NCBI RefSeq assembly: GCF_010093445.1 | Contig: NZ_PDWW01000034.1 | Location: 1 to 41,519 of the forward strand | Direction of reading: 5' to 3' | DNA length: 41,519 nt | Origin: Pseudoxanthomonas japonensis | Lineage (GTDB): Bacteria; Pseudomonadota; Gammaproteobacteria; Xanthomonadales; Xanthomonadaceae | In this document: positions 36,076-41,519 of the stretch, piece after piece | Position numbering within the stretch: the stretch's first letter is position 1 | Layout of the letters: each line of letters opens with the position of its first letter | Translations under genes and position numbers: made by a program | The notes under the pieces: generated by a model | The model's input: the letters and a program-made list of their open reading frames with translations, nothing else | Told to the model about the DNA's origin: nothing | Database searches by the model: none

Positions 36076-36468
36076 TCAGTCGTTGCGCCTGGCCAGCATC
36101 GTCTCGATCAGGTCGAGGATCTCGGCCAGCGGAATGCCGTAGGAGCCGGCCTGGCCGGCGTCGAATGCCTGCTTCCACTGGTGGTATCCATCCAGGTAGG
36201 CCGGGTCGGGCGTAGCCGCGCCGACGAGTTCGGCGCCGCTGCGCTCCAGCACCTGGCCGATGACGGGCAGGTGGGCGAAGGTGGTGAGGAAGCCCTCGCG
36301 AAGGCTCGGGTGACGGATGCGCGCGTGGGTCACGCTGACATGCAGGATCTCGCCGCCCAACGGATGTGCGTCGATGCGATTGATCGTCAGCACCGGGGTC
36401 TCGGTGGCATGGCGGCCGCGGCAGCGCCAGCGCTGGCCGATGGCGTAGGGGGACGTGGCAGGCATCAT
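36076..36468 (-). CDS. Hypothetical protein
   Basis: A 130-residue frame on the minus strand. I start it at the ATG pair 36468/36465 (MMPATSPYAIGQRWRCRGRH). The frame continues upstream to 36774, but with Arg-rich translation that looks non-coding. The core PVLTINRIDAHPLGGEILHV, VTHARIRHPSLREGFLTTFA and HLPVIGQVLERSGAEL, ending in IPLAEILDLIETMLARRND, looks like a soluble conserved protein; I do not recognise the family. No signal peptide. It ends 142 bases before the ABM gene start. Confidence 0.6.
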   Translation of the reverse strand: MMPATSPYAIGQRWRCRGRHATETPVLTINRIDAHPLGGEILHVSVTHARIRHPSLREGFLTTFAHLPVIGQVLERSGAELVGAATPDPAYLDGYHQWKQAFDAGQAGSYGIPLAEILDLIETMLARRND

Positions 36469-36803
36469 GGCGGCGCGGGAGGACGGGCGGGGCCCGCAGG
36501 ATAGGCAGCGCATGCCGGCTTGTCCGTTACGCCGGGCCTTACCGGCGCGAATCGCCCGATCCGGCAAAGCGCAGAGGCGGCGTTCGCCTCCGCGCGGGAC
36601 AGGGCGGGACGGGCTGTGCTCCCACGCCCGGTACCGCGATCCATGCGTCGGGCGACCGTGAGCGAGGGCATCGGCATGCCACCTCGTCCGATTGTCATTG
36701 TCCTGAACGCTCCGCGCCCCGCGATATCCCGTATCGACGCCTCCGCTGTGCACATTGCGTGCCTGCCAGTGCACGCACCCCGTACGCTCCGCGAGTCAAC
36801 GAC
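36469..36803. other. Gap of 335 bases without a supported gene
   Basis: Between the divergent hypothetical genes I see no RNA gene, terminator or convincing promoter. Open frames through it translate to Arg/Pro-rich sequence, typical of GC-rich shadow frames. Promoters for both flanking genes should lie here. Confidence 0.5.
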
Positions 36804-37052
36804 ATGCGCCTCGATTCAAATTCCCTTTTCATTGCCAGGGTGTGCGGTGTTGCCGTCCTCGTGCTCGTCGCCTGGCTGCACTGGAATGGACAGGACGTCA
36901 CGCGCAGCACGCCACGCTGCGAACCAAGCGAGCTGCCGCCAGGCCAGACAAGCGACTGCGCACGCTGTCAGCAGGACATGGCGATGTCGCGCACGACCGA
37001 TGATGTGCCGCCGGTGCCTGCACGCGGCGGCACCGCGGCGCCGCGCTCCTAG
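36804..37052 (+). CDS. Small membrane-anchored hypothetical protein
   Basis: An 82-residue frame. It begins MRLDSNSLFIARVCGVAVLV and continues LVAWLHWNGQD, giving one membrane segment at residues about 9-25. A polar tail follows with CEPSELPPGQTSDCARCQQD, whose Cys pattern (C, then CARC) could form a disulfide or bind metal outside the membrane. No family is recognised and no clear ribosome site is seen. Its stop TAG (37050-37052) interlocks with the stop of the opposite-strand lipoprotein gene (37049-37051) in a shared CTAG. Coding is likely but not certain. Confidence 0.45.
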   Translation: MRLDSNSLFIARVCGVAVLVLVAWLHWNGQDVTRSTPRCEPSELPPGQTSDCARCQQDMAMSRTTDDVPPVPARGGTAAPRS

Positions 37053-37333
37053 TCTTCCGGGCAACGCCCCGCGGCCTGTTCGGCCTTGGCGGTGTCGAGT
37101 GCGGCCTTGGCGGCCGCGGACTCCGTCGCCATGTCCGCGAGCTTCTGCTGGTTCTTCTCGGTGGGCGAATCCACGATGCGTTGGCGGAGCTCTTCGTAAT
37201 CCTTGTCGATCCTGTCGACGGCCTTCTGTTTGGACGCGACGCTGGCGCACGTCGGCGCATCGCCTCCGCGTGCAAGGCCACCGCCGCCGCACGCGGACAG
37301 CATCAGGAAGGAAAGCAGGATGAGCGGTCGCAT
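37049..37333 (-). CDS. Small lipoprotein, hypothetical
   Basis: A 94-residue lipoprotein. The signal MRPLILLSFLMLSACGGGGL has a lipobox LSAC, with the lipid Cys at 15. The mature part is helical and charged: CASVASKQKAVDRIDKDYEE, then KNQQKLADMATESAAAKAAL and DTAKAEQAAGRC, which could form a short coiled coil. GAGG lies upstream of ATG 37333; longer frames start before the signal. It is a Xanthomonadaceae-type hypothetical lipoprotein, with no function inferred. It is convergent with the small membrane protein gene. Confidence 0.7.
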   Translation of the reverse strand: MRPLILLSFLMLSACGGGGLARGGDAPTCASVASKQKAVDRIDKDYEELRQRIVDSPTEKNQQKLADMATESAAAKAALDTAKAEQAAGRCPED

Positions 37334-37453
37334 GGAGGATCCTCGGAAGAGCGTGCGACCAGCGTAGTCAGGCAAGGCGGAGAGCTGCGTGAAGCGACGG
37401 GCCAGGGCGGCTGGTGCGGCAGATGTCCTGCTGCGGCCTTGCGGGCAGTGCCC

Positions 37454-38164
37454 CTAGAAGCGTTCGCCTGCGGGCAGGTAGCGCCATTGCCCCAGGGGCA
37501 GCTTCGAGAGCGAGATGCGACCTATCCGCAGGCGCCTGATGGACACCACGTCGAGGCCGCCCTCGCGGCAGCGATGCCGGAGCTCGCCAGGCTGCACGTC
37601 CTTGATCGCAAAACGCAGGCGCACTTCGTTCTGCCAGCTCACCTTGCAGGGCGCCAATCCACGGCCCTGGTAACTGGAGGCATGGCCGATGCGGCCGAGC
37701 GTGTAGGGGTGGACGTTGCCGCGGATCTCCACCACGAACTCCTGTTCGATCTGCGCGTAGTCCTCGGTCAGCTTGCGCCACACCCGGCCATCCTGGCTGA
37801 GCACCATCAGGCCGCTGGCCTCAGTGTCCAGCGGCACCAGCGGGGTCAGGCGTTGCAGGTGGCGCTTGAGTGCGCGCACGCCGCTGTCGTCGTCCGGCAG
37901 ACGCGTTGCCGGCGTGGCCAGGGCCGCTGCGTCCTGCCAGGCCACGCCTGCCGGTTTGTGCAGCAGCAGCGTCGCGGGCTCGGCGATGCGGAGTTCGGCG
38001 GCGGGATCGATGTCCACGCGTTCGTCGGTGACCGGATGCTGTGGCGTTTCCACGATCTCGCCATCGACGGTCACCCAGCCGCCTTCGATGTACTGCTCGG
38101 CTTCCGAGCGCGAACAGCCGAGCAGTTCGACGACGCGCCTGGCGAGGCGGATGGGCTCTGGCAT
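37454..38164 (-). CDS. RNA pseudouridine synthase, RsuA/RluB/RluF family
   Basis: A 236-residue enzyme that isomerises uridine in RNA. An N-terminal S4 RNA-binding domain (RLARRVVELLGCSRSEAEQY, then IEGGWVTVDGEIV, residues 6-38) is followed by the catalytic domain, with LLLHKPAGVAW (67-76) and the catalytic Asp D113 in VPLDTEASGLMVLSQDG. The usual motif has Arg two residues before the Asp (RLD); here it is Pro (PLD), which is odd. KLTEDYAQIEQEFVVEIRG and the C-terminal RRLRIGRISLSKLPLGQWRY complete the family pattern. Whether the target is rRNA or tRNA, and which position, cannot be read. It precedes the tRNA-Phe terminator. Confidence 0.85.
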   Translation of the reverse strand: MPEPIRLARRVVELLGCSRSEAEQYIEGGWVTVDGEIVETPQHPVTDERVDIDPAAELRIAEPATLLLHKPAGVAWQDAAALATPATRLPDDDSGVRALKRHLQRLTPLVPLDTEASGLMVLSQDGRVWRKLTEDYAQIEQEFVVEIRGNVHPYTLGRIGHASSYQGRGLAPCKVSWQNEVRLRFAIKDVQPGELRHRCREGGLDVVSIRRLRIGRISLSKLPLGQWRYLPAGERF

Positions 38165-38194
38165 GGGGGGGCACCGGGATTTTCAGCGGACGCG

Positions 38195-38221
38195 AAAAAG
38201 GCCTGCATCGCTGCAGGCCTT
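38195..38221 (-). terminator. Terminator of tRNA-Phe
   Basis: On the minus strand AAGGCCTGCA (38221-38212) pairs with TGCAGGCCTT (38207-38198) around GCGA, followed by a T-run (38199-38195). It lies 11 bases past the tRNA 3' end. Confidence 0.88.
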
Positions 38222-38232
38222 CTCGGGAAAGG

Positions 38233-38308
38233 TGGTGGCCCGGGGCGGATTCGAACCACCGACACGCGGATTTTCAATCCGCTGCTCTACCAACTGAGCT
38301 ACCAGGCC
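38233..38308 (-). tRNA. tRNA-Phe (GAA)
   Basis: Minus-strand cloverleaf of 76 bases. GGCCTGG pairs with CCGGGCC (one T-G), followed by discriminator A and CCA. The D-arm has TAGCTCAGTTGGTAGAGC, the anticodon arm CGGAT-TGAAA-ATCCG gives GAA, and the T-arm has GGTTCGAATCC. Confidence 0.95.
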
Positions 38309-38350
38309 AGAATGTTCCGCAGGACGGCCGAGCCGGTGCGAAGGCGACGA

Positions 38351-38379
38351 ATGATACGGATCGCGGTCGGGTATGGCAA
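38351..38379 (-). promoter_or_regulatory. Promoter of tRNA-Phe
   Basis: On the minus strand TTGCCA (38374-38379), a 17-base spacer and TATCAT (38351-38356), ending 42 bases before the tRNA 5' end. Confidence 0.6.
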
Positions 38380-38485
38380 GCCGTACCGTCGGCTGAATGC
38401 GGGCGCCGGCTGCCGGTACCCGCGGCCCACCACGGGCGCATCATCGGCACCCGGAGAGAGCCCCGCACGCCCGAGGAGGCCGCGC

Positions 38486-38938
38486 ATGAAACCCCTACTT
38501 CCCTTTGCCCTGCTGGCGGCAGCCGCACTGTCCGGCTGCGCCACCGACGGCAAGCAGACCGACGCCGAGAAACTGGCCTTCTACCGCGACCATGCCGGCG
38601 AACCGGTCAAGGACTTCCAGTACTTCGGCCGCCTCAACGGCTGGACGCCGCTCGGCGACGGCGCGCTGGCCGTCTGGACCAGGCCCAGCGAAGGCTACCT
38701 GCTGGAACTGACCGGCCCCTGCCAGGACCTCGACTACGCGATGTCCATCAGCGTCACCCAGTTCGGCAACCGCGTGTCCGCCCGCTTCGACGATGTCGTG
38801 CCGCTGGGCGCGGGCACGTCCAGCATCAAGATTCCCTGTCGCATCGAAACCATCCGTCCGTTGGACGTGAAGGCCCTGCGCGCCAGCGAGAAGGAAATGC
38901 GCGAGGCGGCACTCGAAGAGCGGAAATCGACCCCGTAG
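38486..38938 (+). CDS. DUF6491-like lipoprotein
   Basis: A 150-residue lipoprotein. The signal MKPLLPFALLAAAALSGC has lipobox LSGC, with the lipid Cys at 18. The mature domain has FYRDHAGEPVKDFQYFGRLN, GWTPLGDGALAVWTRPSEGY, then LLELTGPCQDLDYAMSISVT, and SSIKIPCRIETIRPLDVKAL with a Cys pair that could form a disulfide. I recognise this as the DUF6491 type common in Xanthomonadaceae; the function is unknown. GAGGAGG lies upstream of ATG 38486. The stop codon TAG is inside the GTAG head of a REP-like palindrome (38935). Confidence 0.8.
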   Translation: MKPLLPFALLAAAALSGCATDGKQTDAEKLAFYRDHAGEPVKDFQYFGRLNGWTPLGDGALAVWTRPSEGYLLELTGPCQDLDYAMSISVTQFGNRVSARFDDVVPLGAGTSSIKIPCRIETIRPLDVKALRASEKEMREAALEERKSTP

Positions 38939-39016
38939 AGCGGAGCTTGCTCCGCTGCCCGTGGCGATGGTTCATGTTGTGGGTGAGCGTGCGGACCCGG
39001 GCAAGCTCGGTTCTAC
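38935..39016. repeat. Pair of GTAG-headed REP palindromes, inverted
   Basis: GTAG (38935) leads AGCGGAG-CTTG-CTCCGCT (38939-38956). At the far end GCAAGCTCGGTTCTAC (39001-39016) is an inverted copy type with GTAG on the minus strand. This matches the GTAG-headed palindromes known in Stenotrophomonas (SMAG) and linked to RAYT transposases. No RAYT gene is in the window. Confidence 0.75.
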
Positions 39017-39040
39017 GGAAGCGGGTCGAGGTGGTGCGGC

Positions 39041-39310
39041 TTACGGCGTGGGCACGTAGCCGGCCGGCTTGTCCGCGCCGCCGCCGAACAGGAACTTCTC
39101 CAGTTCCGTTTCCAGGAAGGCGCGGTGCTTGGGGTCGCGGGGCGACAGGCGGTTCTCGTTGATCAGCATGGTCTGGTGCGCCAGCCAAGCCGCCCACGCG
39201 GGCTTGCCGACGTTCGCGTAGATGCGCTTGCCCAGCTCGCCAGGGTAGGGGACGAAGTCCAACCCTTCCGTATCGCGTTGTTCGTGTTGGCAGTAGACGG
39301 TGCGCGACAT
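39041..39310 (-). CDS. yggX: Probable Fe(2+)-trafficking protein YggX
   Basis: An 89-residue small soluble protein of the YggX family, linked in E. coli to iron handling and protection of iron-sulfur proteins from oxidation. It begins [20 protein letters not shown] with the conserved Cys7, and continues [40 protein letters not shown] and EKFLFGG. ATG 39310 opens the family start; eight more residues to 39334 lie in a repeat. It follows mutY by 35 bases on the same strand, the same pairing as in E. coli (mutY-yggX), which supports the call. Confidence 0.93.
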   Translation of the reverse strand: MSRTVYCQHEQRDTEGLDFVPYPGELGKRIYANVGKPAWAAWLAHQTMLINENRLSPRDPKHRAFLETELEKFLFGGGADKPAGYVPTP

Positions 39311-39333
39311 CGAAGACGTCCTGTGGTGAGTCA

Positions 39334-39362
39334 CTGGATCCCCGCTTACGCGGGGATGACGG
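39334..39362. repeat. Single repeat end overlapping the mutY stop
   Basis: CTGGATCCCCGCTTACGCGG... is a variant of the right end of the 13607-13713 element, with matched changes that keep the palindrome (CCCCGC-TTAC-GCGGGG, 39340-39355). On the minus strand it encodes the last residues of MutY (VIPA) and its TAA stop (39346-39348). Confidence 0.65.
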
Positions 39363-40431
39363 CAGAAAGCAGTTTGCGGATCGGCGCGGGCAGGCCCAGC
39401 GTGGCGAGGTCGCCACGCGCCACCCAGCGCAGGGCCTGCCCCGTACCGGATACGGGGTCGTCATTGTCTCGCACCGCGTCGCGCAGGGCGACCTTGCGCA
39501 GGCGCAGCGGCTGCAGGTGCAGGCGGTAGTGGCTGAAGGTGTGCACGACCACGGGCAGTTCTTCGGCGTTGTCGTACGTGCCCTTCATCTCGCGCGCGAA
39601 CCAGTCGCGCATGTCTGAATCGGTGTCGGCCTGCGGCAGCGTCCACAGCGAGGCCCAGATGCCGGTCTCCGGACGGCGCTGCAGCAGGATCTCGCCATCA
39701 GCGTTCTCAAGCCACAGGGCCACGGCCTCGCGTTCGGGCAGGATCTTCGATGGCTTGGAGGTGGGCAGGGCGGCAACGAGGCCATCGCGGCGCGCGGCGC
39801 AGTCGTCCTGTAGGGGGCACACCACGCACGCCGGCTTCGCGCGCGTGCACAGCGTGGCGCCGAAATCCATCTGCGCCTGCGTGTAGTCGGCAAGCCGTCC
39901 GTCGGGCACGTCGCGCAGGTGCTGTTCCGCCAGCGCCCACAGCTGTTTCTCCACCGCCGGCAGACCCGGCCAGCCGGCGATGCCGTGGAAGCGCGTCAGC
40001 ACGCGCTTGACGTTGCCGTCGAGGATCGGGAGCCGGTCGTTCCACGCCTGCGACAGGATCGCGCCGGCGGTGCTGCGCCCGATGCCGGGCAGCGCGTGCA
40101 GCGCATCGAAATCGCGAGGAAGTTCACCGCCGTGCTCGGCAACGCAGACTTTCGCAGCGGCGTGCAGGTTGCGGGCGCGGGCGTAGTAGCCCAACCCTGC
40201 CCAATGCGCCATCACGTGGTCGGTGGTGGCAGCTGCAAGGTCGGGCAGGGTGGGGAAGCGTTCGATGAAGCGCAGGAAATACGGCGTCGCCGTGGATACC
40301 TGCGTCTGCTGCAGCATGATTTCCGACAGCCACACGCGGTACGGTGTGCGCGGATGCTGCCACGGCAGGTCGTGGCGCCCGTGCCCGTCGAACCAGCTGA
40401 GCAGGCGATGCGCGAAGGAGTCGGCGCTCAC
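39346..40431 (-). CDS. mutY: Adenine DNA glycosylase
   Basis: MutY removes A opposite 8-oxoG. The product has 361 residues. The helix-hairpin-helix glycosylase domain has [20 protein letters not shown] with the catalytic Glu, [18 protein letters not shown] (HhH), and LDGNVKRVL with the catalytic Asp. The iron-sulfur cluster motif is complete ([18 protein letters not shown]-x6-C-x2-C-x5-C). The C-terminal NUDIX-like domain for 8-oxoG recognition follows ([20 protein letters not shown], to the end). I chose GTG 40431, with AGGA 8 bases upstream; a TTG at 40437 is too near it. The last residues and the stop lie in a dispersed repeat. Confidence 0.95.
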   Translation of the reverse strand: MSADSFAHRLLSWFDGHGRHDLPWQHPRTPYRVWLSEIMLQQTQVSTATPYFLRFIERFPTLPDLAAATTDHVMAHWAGLGYYARARNLHAAAKVCVAEHGGELPRDFDALHALPGIGRSTAGAILSQAWNDRLPILDGNVKRVLTRFHGIAGWPGLPAVEKQLWALAEQHLRDVPDGRLADYTQAQMDFGATLCTRAKPACVVCPLQDDCAARRDGLVAALPTSKPSKILPEREAVALWLENADGEILLQRRPETGIWASLWTLPQADTDSDMRDWFAREMKGTYDNAEELPVVVHTFSHYRLHLQPLRLRKVALRDAVRDNDDPVSGTGQALRWVARGDLATLGLPAPIRKLLSAVIPA

Positions 40432-40442
40432 GTGCAACGTCC

Positions 40443-40509
40443 TGTGGGAGCGACGTCAGTCGCGATCGACCACCGCGATGGCGTCATCGCGACTGGCGTC
40501 GCTCCCACA
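40443..40509. repeat. Inverted pair of GTGG-headed REP palindromes
   Basis: Left arm 40443-40466 starts TGTGGGAGCGACGTCAGTCG; right arm 40486-40509 is its reverse complement with one mismatch in 24. Each arm holds a small hairpin (GCGAC-GTCA-GTCGC). The GTGG head and form fit RAYT-linked REP elements known in Xanthomonads and Pseudomonas. It fills the gap between ftsY and mutY. Confidence 0.82.
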
Positions 40510-40527
40510 ACGGCGGTGGAACTGATG

Positions 40528-41519
40528 TCAGCCGCCACCCAGCGCTTCCGGCAGCAGCGCGTCGACGAAGGATTCCGCATCGAACACGCGCAGGTCTTCC
40601 ACGCGCTCGCCGATGCCCGCGTAACGGATCGGAATGCCGAACTCGCGCGCCAGCGCGAACACCACGCCGCCCTTCGCCGTACCGTCCAGCTTGGTGACCA
40701 CCAGGCCGGTGACGCCGACCGCGGCATGGAACTGGCGCAGCTGCGAGAGCGCGTTCTGGCCGGTGGCGCCGTCGATGACCATCAGCACCTCGTGCGGTGC
40801 ATCCGCGTCGATCTTGCCGAGCACACGGCGGATCTTGCCGAGCTCGTTCATCAGGCCGGTCTGCGTGTGCAGGCGGCCGGCGGTATCGGCGATCAGCACG
40901 TCGAAGCCGCGCGACTTGGCCGACTGCAGGGCGTCGAACGCGACCGAGGCCGCATCCGCATCCTGGCCCTGCGCGACCACGGGCACACCGTTGCGCTCGC
41001 CCCAGGTCTGCAGCTGCGCGACGGCGGCGGCGCGGAAGGTGTCGCCGGCCGCCAGCATCAGGCTGTGGCCGTCCTGCTTGAAGCGGCGCGCCAGCTTGCC
41101 GATGGTGGTGGTCTTGCCGACGCCGTTGACGCCGACGGTCAGCACGACGAAGGGCTTGCGGCCGGCATCGATGACCAGCGGCTTCGCGACCGGCGTGATC
41201 AGCGCGATCAGGTCCGCGCGCAGCGCCTTCAGCAGCGCCTGCGCATCGGCGAACTCGCGCTCCTTCATGCGCTTGCGCAGGTCCTCGATGATCGCGGTGG
41301 TGGCGGGCACGCCGACGTCGGCGGTCAGCAGTGCGGTCTCGATCTCGTCCAGCAGGTCGTCGTCCAGGCGCGGGTTGCGCGTGAACAGGCCGGCCAGGCC
41401 CAGCGCGGCGCTGGTGCGGCGCAGGCGGTCGCGCCAGCCCGACTTGCCGGCAGCGGCAGCGGGCGCCGCGTTGCTCTCGAGCTCCCTCTCTTCCGCCTGC
41501 GGGGGAGAGGGCGGGGGTG
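40528..41519 (-). CDS. ftsY: Signal recognition particle receptor FtsY (5' end outside window)
   Basis: SRP receptor GTPase that brings ribosome-SRP complexes to the inner membrane. About 330 C-terminal residues are present; the gene stays open to the window edge. The N domain has LLDEIETALLTADVGVPATT. The G domain has the G1 loop VGVNGVGKTTTIGKLARRFK, AAGDTFRAAAVAQL, DTAGRLHTQTGLMNEL (G3), and VTKLDGTAKGG (G4), followed by FGIPIRYAGIGERVEDLRVF. The 5' part entering the window encodes a Pro/Glu-rich linker (PPSPPQAEERELES) that coincides with a dispersed repeat. Stop at 40528; the REP pair and mutY follow. Confidence 0.95.
   Translation of the reverse strand, partial: PPPSPPQAEERELESNAAPAAAAGKSGWRDRLRRTSAALGLAGLFTRNPRLDDDLLDEIETALLTADVGVPATTAIIEDLRKRMKEREFADAQALLKALRADLIALITPVAKPLVIDAGRKPFVVLTVGVNGVGKTTTIGKLARRFKQDGHSLMLAAGDTFRAAAVAQLQTWGERNGVPVVAQGQDADAASVAFDALQSAKSRGFDVLIADTAGRLHTQTGLMNELGKIRRVLGKIDADAPHEVLMVIDGATGQNALSQLRQFHAAVGVTGLVVTKLDGTAKGGVVFALAREFGIPIRYAGIGERVEDLRVFDAESFVDALLPEALGGG
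41484..41519. repeat. Repeat-like palindrome inside the ftsY linker
   Basis: CCCTCTCTTCCGCCTGCGGG continuing GGAGAGGGCGGGGGTG parallels the 12621-12660 element (CCCTCGCCCCGCATGCGGGG then AGAGGGCAAAGGGTG). Here it lies within the open ftsY frame, in its low-complexity linker. The window ends before the element's edge is certain. Confidence 0.5.

Overview
The window is a high-GC (by eye about two-thirds G+C), gene-dense stretch of bacterial chromosome. Several features point to the gammaproteobacterial family Xanthomonadaceae: the fimU-pilV-pilW-pilX-pilY1-pilE minor pilin cluster, the thrS-infC-rpmI-rplT-pheS-pheT-ihfA-merR run, a dxs gene beside an HNH endonuclease gene, a TonB-dependent receptor with sugar-use genes, and dispersed GTAG/GTGG palindromes. 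Pseudoxanthomonas or a near relative fits best, but the genus is inferred and not shown.

Layout. 137-6576: type IV pilus minor pilin operon; five genes are chained by four ATGA stop/start overlaps, followed by pilE. 6701-7469: terminator, tRNA-Asn and a lone FimT-like pseudopilin gene (minus). 7622-9643: uvrB. 9720-10110: tRNA-Val, then a leader with a short Thr-codon ORF and an intrinsic terminator, then a repeat element, in front of thrS. 10111-17902: translation genes thrS, infC (AUC start), rpmI, rplT, pheS, pheT, then ihfA and a MerR-type gene. 17989-19757: tRNA-Pro, a cupin protein and a TraB/GumN protein. 19779-21686: dxs (minus). 21807-22772: an HNH endonuclease gene whose 3' end is present three times in tandem. 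22867-25175: acyl-CoA dehydrogenase and a LEA-like lipoprotein. 25256-33941: a beta-glucan use locus (GH30, TonB-dependent receptor, GH3, sugar MFS transporter) with a LacI-type operator on the receptor promoter. 34090-37333: an esterase and small poorly known genes. 37454-41519: pseudouridine synthase, tRNA-Phe, a DUF6491-like lipoprotein, yggX, mutY and the 3' part of ftsY.

How the parts work together. The pilin cluster supplies priming pseudopilins and the PilY1 tip protein for type IV pili. The central block couples two aminoacyl-tRNA synthetases, IF3 and ribosomal proteins, each with its own visible control element. In the glucan locus, a secreted GH30 would cut polysaccharide, the TonB receptor import oligosaccharides, a lipoprotein GH3 release glucose, and the MFS protein move sugar into the cytoplasm.

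Nothing here is a clear defence system, prophage or biosynthetic cluster. The least ordinary signals are regulatory or repeat-related: the Thr-codon attenuator-like leader before thrS, the triplicated HNH gene tail, palindromic repeats sitting exactly on stop codons, an apparent repeat read in frame inside ftsY, and a PPC-like insert in PilY1.
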